Origin: an uncultured Caulobacter sp.
GTDB taxonomy: Bacteria; Pseudomonadota; Alphaproteobacteria; Caulobacterales; Caulobacteraceae
Assembly (NCBI RefSeq): GCF_937900395.1
Contig: NZ_CALCDX010000151.1
Span: forward strand, 17,624 to 81,623
Length of the DNA: 64,000 bases
Reading direction: 5' to 3'
Below, piece after piece: positions 58,981-64,000 of the stretch. The position numbers and the translations under genes are program-made. Each line of letters opens with the position of its first letter. Positions within the stretch are counted from its first letter, which is position 1. The notes under the pieces were generated by a model. It did not search any database, had not been told where the DNA came from, and was given only the letters and a program-made list of their open reading frames with translations.

Positions 58981-60437
58981 GCCAGCCGCCCCCAGCTGCC
59001 GAGGGTCGGGACGGTGCAAGGCCAGCCGTGTTCCTCGCCGATGCGCTTGGCCAGGACCTGCGCGCCGGCCGGCTCGCCATGGGTGACATAGACATGCCGC
59101 GGCGCCGCCTGCATGGCGCCCAGCCACCGCATGAGCTCGTCGCTGTCGGCGTGGGCCGACAGCATGGTCAGGTTCGCCACCTCGGCGTGGACGGGGACGT
59201 GTTCGCCGTGGATCTTGATCGTCCGGGCCCCCGAGACGAGCGCAGCGCCGCGCGTGCCGGCCGCCTGGAAGCCGGAGAACAGGATGAGGTTGCGCTCATC
59301 CGGGGCGAACCGCTTGAGATGGTGCACGACGCGGCCACCGGTCGCCATGCCGCTGGCCGAGATGATCACCTTGGGGGTGGCGTCCGCGGTCAGCGCCTTG
59401 GATTCCTCGACTTCGCGCACATAGTGCGCGACGCCGCACGCGGCTTCGCATGCCGCGCGGCTCAGCCTGTGTTCGTCCATGAAATCACACATCAGCCCGC
59501 TGGCGTCGATCGCCATCGGGCTGTCCAGATAGATCGGCGCATCACGCAGCCGGCCGTCCGCGCGCAGACGGGACAGATGATAGAGCAGCGATTGGACGCG
59601 ACCGACCGCGAAGGCGGGGATCACCACGGTTCCCCCGCGTCGGATGCACCGTTCGATATGGTCTCCCAGCGCCCGCGACGGATCCACGCGGTCATGGCGG
59701 CGGTCGCCATAGGTGGATTCGACGATGACGTAGTCGGCCCGCGCCGGCGGTTCGGGGTCCTTGATCACCGCGTCGTCATAGCGCCCGATATCGCCCGAGA
59801 AGAGAACCGACCGGCCCTTCCAGTCGATCTCGATCGACGCCGCGCCGAGGATGTGGCCGGCGCGATGGTAGCGCGTCCTGATCCCGTCGGCGAGCGAGCG
59901 CCATTCGCCAAACCCGATGGTCTCGAACAGCCGCAGGGCCAGGCGCGCGTCGGCCTCCGTGTAGAGCGGCAGCGCCGGATCGTGGCGCGAGAAGCCGTGG
60001 CGGTTGGCGAACTCCGCGTCCTTCTCCTGGATGCGCCCGCTGTCGGCGAGCAGCAGTTGGCAAAGGGCCGCCGTGGCCGGCGTGCTGAGGACGGTCCCAT
60101 CCCATCCCAGGCGGGCCATGCGTGGCAGGGCGCCCGAATGGTCGAGATGGGCGTGGGTGAGCAGCACCTGCTCGACGTCGGCCACCTCGGGCGCAAGCGG
60201 CGCCCAGTTGAGGCGGCGCAGGTCCTTGGCCCCCTGGAACAGACCGGAATCGACCACGATCCGGGTCTGGCCGTCGTCCAGCAGGTAGCGCGAGCCCGTC
60301 ACCGTGCCCGACGCGCCGAGGAAGGCCACGGCAAGGCCGCCGGCCGGCCGCTCGGCAAGGTCGATGCGCGCTTCGCGTTCAAGGGCGGCCGTTCCGAAAT
60401 TGCCGTGGAGCCGTTGCTTCTTCCTGTTCCTGTGCAT
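58977..60437 (-). CDS. MBL-fold RNA-processing exonuclease (CPSF/beta-CASP type)
   Basis: A 486-residue metallo-beta-lactamase/beta-CASP protein with the RNA-specificity C-terminal motif. Metal site: THAHLDHSGALPRM, the Asp in LFSGDIGRYDD, and later His residues (HVYVTHGEP). The beta-CASP region is VIESTYGDRRHDR and SASGMATGGRVVHHLKRF. Such proteins cut or trim RNA from an end. ATG 60437 starts the family-like MHRNRKKQRLHGNFG; earlier in-frame codons give an Arg-rich nonsense extension. First gene of the operon with the phosphorylase and PRPP synthetase. Confidence 0.9.
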   Translation of the reverse strand: MHRNRKKQRLHGNFGTAALEREARIDLAERPAGGLAVAFLGASGTVTGSRYLLDDGQTRIVVDSGLFQGAKDLRRLNWAPLAPEVADVEQVLLTHAHLDHSGALPRMARLGWDGTVLSTPATAALCQLLLADSGRIQEKDAEFANRHGFSRHDPALPLYTEADARLALRLFETIGFGEWRSLADGIRTRYHRAGHILGAASIEIDWKGRSVLFSGDIGRYDDAVIKDPEPPARADYVIVESTYGDRRHDRVDPSRALGDHIERCIRRGGTVVIPAFAVGRVQSLLYHLSRLRADGRLRDAPIYLDSPMAIDASGLMCDFMDEHRLSRAACEAACGVAHYVREVEESKALTADATPKVIISASGMATGGRVVHHLKRFAPDERNLILFSGFQAAGTRGAALVSGARTIKIHGEHVPVHAEVANLTMLSAHADSDELMRWLGAMQAAPRHVYVTHGEPAGAQVLAKRIGEEHGWPCTVPTLGSWGRLA

Positions 60438-60642
60438 GGGCGGCTTGCCTCTGGTGATGATGCTCGCCGCGCAGCCTTTCAGGCTCGGTCGCCGCGGGCC
60501 AATACGCAAAGGCCGCAGACATCGCCGCCTGCCTCCGGGGACCCGCGGGCGCCGCCCCCACCCGCCGCTGCGGCCTCTACCTATACTTGGCGCCCGGGTC
60601 GCGGGCCTATGATAGGGCGTCAAGGCCTGAAGTGAGCGATCC

Positions 60643-60912
60643 ATGGATGTTCAACACCAAAAGCTGCGTCGGCGCGGAACGATCGTCCTGGTCGGGTTCC
60701 TGCTGATCGCCGGCTTCTTCCTGACCACCGAGCACGCCGCGCATGTGCTCGGCGTCTTGCCCTATCTGCTCCTACTGGCCTGTCCGCTGATGCACCTGTT
60801 CATGCACCATGGCCATGGCGCCCATCAGCACGGGCGAGAGGACGCGCCCGGCCGCATCCCGGCGGACGCGCCGGCCAATCCCAACGAACCGGTCGAGAGG
60901 CAGCGGCGATGA
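60643..60912 (+). CDS. DUF2933-family small membrane protein (second copy)
   Basis: An 89-residue paralogue of the 27362 protein: two hydrophobic helices (about 12-29 and 35-52, the second reading LGVLPYLLLLACPLMHLF) and a His-rich tail (HHGHGAHQHGRED). The CPLMHLF motif is shared exactly with the first copy. Its stop overlaps the next start by 4 bp. The 205-bp divergent gap toward the exonuclease gene holds no clear FixK box. Confidence 0.83.
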   Translation: MDVQHQKLRRRGTIVLVGFLLIAGFFLTTEHAAHVLGVLPYLLLLACPLMHLFMHHGHGAHQHGREDAPGRIPADAPANPNEPVERQRR

Positions 60913-61547
60913 CCCATCCCGGTTACGGCTACGGCCTCTGGGGACTGGCTTTGGTCAACGCCGCCGTCTTCATCCTGTTCGCGTTCAGCTTCTTCAAGCC
61001 CGCGACCGGCCGCGACTGGCGCAGCTTCGGCGCGTTCAGCGCCTTTATCGTCGCCCTGTTCGCCGAGATGTACGGCTTCCCCCTGACCATCTTCCTGCTC
61101 TCGGGATGGCTGCAGTCGCGTTTTCCCAGTGTCGACTGGTGGAGCCACGACGCCGGCCACCTGCTGGAGATGATGTTCGGCTGGCGGGTCAATCCCCACT
61201 TCGGACCGTTCCATATCGCCAGCTTCGTGCTGATCGGGACCGGGTTCTGGCTGATCTCGGTCGGCTGGGTGGCGCTGCACGCCCGTCAGCGCCACCGGGA
61301 GCTGGCCACCACGGGGGTCTACGCCAGGGTGCGCCATCCCCAGTACGCCGGCTTCATCCTGGTGATGCTAGGCTTCCTGCTGCAGTGGCCCACGCTGTTG
61401 ACGCTGGCGATGTTCCCCGTGCTGGTGGTGATGTACGTCCGCCTGGCCCGTCACGAGGAGCAGGCGGCGCTGGCGCAGTTCGGCGACGCCTATCGCGACT
61501 ACAGGGCGCGGGTTCCCGCCTTCATCCCCCGCTGGCCGTTGCGTTGA
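60909..61547 (+). CDS. Isoprenylcysteine carboxyl methyltransferase-like (PEMT/ICMT) membrane protein
   Basis: A 212-residue protein with about five to six membrane helices. The C-terminal block TTGVYARVRHPQYAGFILVMLGFLLQWPT, followed by RLARHEEQAALAQFGDAYRDY, is the SAM-binding signature of ICMT/PEMT-type methyltransferases. Bacterial members often sit in metal-resistance clusters and their substrates are unknown. The start overlaps the DUF2933 stop by 4 bp, so the pair forms one operon. Confidence 0.87.
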   Translation: MTHPGYGYGLWGLALVNAAVFILFAFSFFKPATGRDWRSFGAFSAFIVALFAEMYGFPLTIFLLSGWLQSRFPSVDWWSHDAGHLLEMMFGWRVNPHFGPFHIASFVLIGTGFWLISVGWVALHARQRHRELATTGVYARVRHPQYAGFILVMLGFLLQWPTLLTLAMFPVLVVMYVRLARHEEQAALAQFGDAYRDYRARVPAFIPRWPLR

Positions 61548-61582
61548 CCCCCGCCATCGCCGCGGGGGCGACCGGGCGATGC

Positions 61583-62062
61583 TCAGCGAAGGGGCGCGAG
61601 CATGGCGCTCATCTGGTCGATCTCCTGCTGCTGGCCCTTGATGATCGTGGCGCAAAGGCTGCGGATCTCAGGATCCTTCACCGGCGCGCGTCCGCACATC
61701 AGGATCGCGCCAGCGTGATGCGGGATCATCGAGCGCAGGAACTCGCGGTCGCCGACCAGCCACTGCTGGCGAATGGCCGCAAAGCACAAGACCCCGATGA
61801 CGAGGCTGGACGCGACCAAGCCGCGGTTGAGGCCCTTGCGCGGATACATCATGCCCATGAGCACGAGTTCGAGCATGACCATCGGCGCGGTCATCAGGCC
61901 GGCCATGTAGGCCTGGTTGAAGCTTGGATGGATGTTCGCGGCCCTGTCGACCATGGCGTACATCAGGACATACATGGCCAGGAACGACAGCACGGTCATG
62001 GCGGCCAGGCGCAGGTAGGGCCTGTGGTGTTGATGGTCTTTGGGCGCGTGGTGCTCGGCCAT
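61583..62062 (-). CDS. DUF305 membrane protein
   Basis: A 159-residue protein with a His-rich start (MAEHHAPKDHQHHRPY), several hydrophobic segments (AAMTVLSFLAMYVLMYAMV, AYMAGLMTAPMVMLELVLMGMMY, VASSLVIGVLCFAAI) and the DUF305 motif MIPHHAGAILMC with a following helix. DUF305 proteins are ferritin-like four-helix metal binders common in copper islands. ATG 62062 fits the family start; a longer frame to 62317 is not supported. Convergent with the methyltransferase gene. Confidence 0.82.
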   Translation of the reverse strand: MAEHHAPKDHQHHRPYLRLAAMTVLSFLAMYVLMYAMVDRAANIHPSFNQAYMAGLMTAPMVMLELVLMGMMYPRKGLNRGLVASSLVIGVLCFAAIRQQWLVGDREFLRSMIPHHAGAILMCGRAPVKDPEIRSLCATIIKGQQQEIDQMSAMLAPLR

Positions 62063-62350
62063 GACTGTTTTCCGCTCCTGGAGCCCGGCGCAACCACGCG
62101 CCGGGGCGAGGTTTTCCAGCGGGTTGCGATGCTCCCACAACCGGCGAACGGCGCCCCCGTTCCGCCTCTGAAAATATTCACCGCGACCGCGCCAAAGGTC
62201 GAGGGATGGTCCAGGCCGCTGCGTATTGGACCAGATGGCGGCTTTCAGGCCCCGCCTCCAAGCCGTCGCCAGTCCGCGCGCGTCGCGGCAAATCGCATTC
62301 GGGGATTGTCCGGACATGACGAGGCCGTGTGACCGCGCTAAGCTCGCCCG

Positions 62351-62713
62351 ATGCTAAGGCATGCGCTCGCTTTCCTGGCCGCCGTGGCCCTCGCGTTCAG
62401 TCCGCTGGCGGTCAACGCCGCGCGGGCTGATTGCGACATGGCCGGCATGGACGCGATGAGCATGATCGCCATGGCCCCCGCCGGCGACGACGTGGCCCAG
62501 GCCGAGCCCTGCTGCGATCACGGCAAGACCATGTCGGCCAAGGATTGCGCCAAGGCCTGCGCGATCAGTTGCGCCCTGTCCGTTGCGGCCCCCTGCCCGG
62601 GCTCGGAGACCCCGATCGCCGTCGGCTATTGCGTCGAGACCCGCTGGTCCAACACCAGCGGCCGCACCCACCGCCTCATCCCCGAAGATCCGCCCCCCCG
62701 AACGATCGCCTAG
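62351..62713 (+). CDS. Exported Cys/Met-rich protein
   Basis: A 120-residue protein with a signal peptide (1-26, AVNAARA-D). The mature region has Met-rich (DMAGMDAMSMIAM) and Cys-rich (EPCCDHGKTMSAKDCAKACAISCALS) segments, a composition suited to Cu(I). It stands upstream of the CusC-like gene and is likely part of the same metal-efflux locus. I do not know a family name for it. Confidence 0.7.
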   Translation: MLRHALAFLAAVALAFSPLAVNAARADCDMAGMDAMSMIAMAPAGDDVAQAEPCCDHGKTMSAKDCAKACAISCALSVAAPCPGSETPIAVGYCVETRWSNTSGRTHRLIPEDPPPRTIA

Positions 62714-62828
62714 GACCGGCCCGAGGGCCGATCCCCGCCATCGCTGGTTTCACGCCCCGGTCCTGCCGGGCGCGCGTGATCGCCCGCGCTTTCGCCGGCT
62801 GGCTTTTCGATCTTCAAGGATGACCTTC

Positions 62829-62954
62829 ATGTCTCCCCGCCTTCCCGCGCTGGCGCTCGTCTCCGGCCTAGCTTCCGCGACGACCGTCTCGGCCGCCACG
62901 CCACGCGCCTGCGGCTATTTGCGGGCCGCCCAACCGGCCTGCCTGGCTCGCTAG
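62829..62954 (+). CDS. Possible small exported peptide (41 residues)
   Basis: AAGGA lies 8 bases before ATG 62829. The product begins with a signal-like MSPRLPALALVSGLASATTV and ends ACGYLRAAQPACLAR with two Cys. It lies between the Cys/Met-rich protein and the CusC-like gene and could be a leader or metal-binding peptide. The small size makes the call uncertain. Confidence 0.4.
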   Translation: MSPRLPALALVSGLASATTVSAATPRACGYLRAAQPACLAR

Positions 62955-63005
62955 CTCGGCCGGGACGGGTGGGGCCGATCCCCTGTCTTCGCCCGTCCCG
63001 TCCGG

Positions 63006-63039
63006 CCCCGGCGAAGCGGCTGCAAACGCTTCGCCGGGG
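63006..63039 (+). terminator. Strong hairpin before the CusC-like gene
   Basis: CCCCGGCGAAGCG (63006-63018) pairs perfectly with CGCTTCGCCGGGG (63027-63039), loop GCTGCAAA. No T run follows, so it may be a Rho-assisted terminator, an attenuator, or a structure protecting the leader of the gene 40 bp downstream. Confidence 0.55.
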
Positions 63040-63078
63040 CGCTGGCCCCTCACGGCTTCCTCCAGGATTTTCGTCTCC

Positions 63079-64000
63079 ATGCGTATTCTCCCCCTTCTGG
63101 CCGGGCTGAGCTTGGCGAGCGTCGCCCACGCCGCGCCCCTGACCTACGCCCAGAGCCTCGACGCGGCCGCGGCCAATGCGCCGGCGCTGCGCGCCGCGGC
63201 CCTGCAGGTCGAGGCCGCCAAGGCCTCGGCCAAGGCGGCCGGCGCCCTGCCCGATCCCAAGCTCGCCGTCGGCCTCGACAACTTCCCGGTCTCGGGGCCG
63301 CCGGCCGGCCGGTTCGGAACCGACGAGATGACCATGGGCAAGGTCGGCTTCAGCCAGGACATGCCCAGCGCCGCCAAGCGCCAGGCGCGGATCGGCCGGG
63401 CGCAGGCCGACATCGTCGCGGCCGGGGCCGAGGGCGCGGTCGAGGCCCGCCAGGTCCGGGTCGCCACGGCGCTGGCCTGGATCGAACTGCTCTACGCCCA
63501 GCGCAAGCTCGCCGCCCTGGACGGGGTGGTCGCCCAGCTGGCTCCCCTGTGGAGCGCCGCCCCGTCCGGCGTCGCGTCCGGACGCTCGCGGCCCGCCCAG
63601 GCGCTGGAGGCCGCGCAGATGCGCGCGGCCCTGGCGGATCGCCGCAGCGAGGCGGTCTCGGCCCTGGGGAGGGCCCGTGCGGCCCTGACCCGCTGGACCG
63701 GAGATCCCGACCCCGAGGCGCTCGGTCCGGCGCCCGACCTCGATCTCCCCCCCGCCAGTCTTCGGGCCGCGATCGACCGCCATCCCGCCGTGCTGGCCAA
63801 GGACGCCGCCGCCCGCCAAGCCCAGGCCGACGTCGCCCTGGCCAAGGCCGACAAGCAGCCCGACTGGAGCTGGGAAGTGGCCTACCAGCGCCGCGACCCG
63901 ATGTTCGGCGACATGGTCTCGGCCGGGGTCAGCATCAGCCTGCCGCTGTGGGGCAAGAGCCGCCAGGATCCGATGATCGCCGCGCGCACCGCCAGCGCCG
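63079..64000 (+). CDS. CusC/CzcC-type outer-membrane efflux protein (3' end outside window)
   Basis: At least 307 residues of a TolC-family protein. Signal peptide about 1-18 (LASVAHA-A); two outer-membrane-efflux repeats begin with YAQSLDAAAANAPALRAAALQ and LPPASLRAAIDRHPAVLAKDA. GALPDPKLAVGLDNFPVSG and EVAYQRRDPMFGDMVSAGVSISLPLWGKSR are typical of CusC/CzcC. It should form the outer-membrane channel of an RND heavy-metal pump whose CusB- and CusA-like genes probably follow beyond the window. The reading frame is open at the edge. Confidence 0.88.
   Translation, partial: MRILPLLAGLSLASVAHAAPLTYAQSLDAAAANAPALRAAALQVEAAKASAKAAGALPDPKLAVGLDNFPVSGPPAGRFGTDEMTMGKVGFSQDMPSAAKRQARIGRAQADIVAAGAEGAVEARQVRVATALAWIELLYAQRKLAALDGVVAQLAPLWSAAPSGVASGRSRPAQALEAAQMRAALADRRSEAVSALGRARAALTRWTGDPDPEALGPAPDLDLPPASLRAAIDRHPAVLAKDAAARQAQADVALAKADKQPDWSWEVAYQRRDPMFGDMVSAGVSISLPLWGKSRQDPMIAARTASA

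Overview
The window is about two-thirds G+C, almost fully coding and rich in TonB/FecIR, FixLJ and copper genes. Gene content and protein style point to an alphaproteobacterium of the Caulobacter/Phenylobacterium type. The best pointer is a lasso-peptide locus whose two predicted core peptides closely resemble the Caulobacter caulonodins as I remember them. No rRNA, tRNA or CRISPR array was seen.

Layout. (1) 0-5 kb: small housekeeping or unknown genes, including an HNH-like protein, a thermonuclease and an AlkB-type repair enzyme at the end of a tightly packed operon. (2) 5.0-8.8 kb: a four-gene minus-strand operon of a helical protein, a QueC-like enzyme, an XRE regulator fused to an ImmA/IrrE peptidase, and a PIN nuclease. 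Its promoter carries three operator-like sites spaced exactly 31 bp. This is the best candidate for an undescribed defence or stress system. (3) 9.0-9.6 kb: two tandem C-protein-like regulators, each behind the same operator-like element. (4) 9.7-20.7 kb: a complete lasso-peptide island with FecI sigma factor, FecR, TonB receptor, secreted isopeptidase, cyclase, B protein, two tiny precursor genes and a GntR regulator. (5) 20.9-24 kb: regulators typical of integrative conjugative elements (DUF6499, DUF2285, small HTH proteins). (6) 24-27 kb: a frameshifted membrane gene, an ATP-grasp-like gene, an SRPBCC gene and a broken copy of it beside an AT-rich scar.

(7) 27-48.5 kb: a copper and redox island. 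It holds copC/copD, a CusF-like chaperone, copB/copA, a CnrYXH-type sigma/anti-sigma/sensor triad, a MerR regulator, and a flavin/2Fe-2S reductase, di-heme cytochrome b and seven-heme cytochrome c operon. It continues with an exported copper-storage protein, an aldehyde/alcohol dehydrogenase pair, a second copA/copB pair, an MFS transporter and a DUF411 protein. (8) 48.5-60.9 kb: oxygen-sensing and low-oxygen functions: a heme-PAS FixL, two FixJ regulators, a single-domain receiver, a copper P-type ATPase, oleate hydratase, and an operon of an RNA-type metallo-beta-lactamase exonuclease, a thymidine/AMP-phosphorylase-like enzyme and a PRPP synthetase. (9) 60.6-64 kb: small membrane and metal-associated proteins and the start of a CusC/TolC-type efflux gene that runs off the window.

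Copper detoxification (periplasmic oxidases, outer-membrane proteins, chaperones, storage and efflux) and oxygen signalling are interleaved. FNR/FixK-like boxes at 24.07 and 27.30 kb, and a TACGTA element seen only in gaps between genes, suggest shared low-oxygen control.
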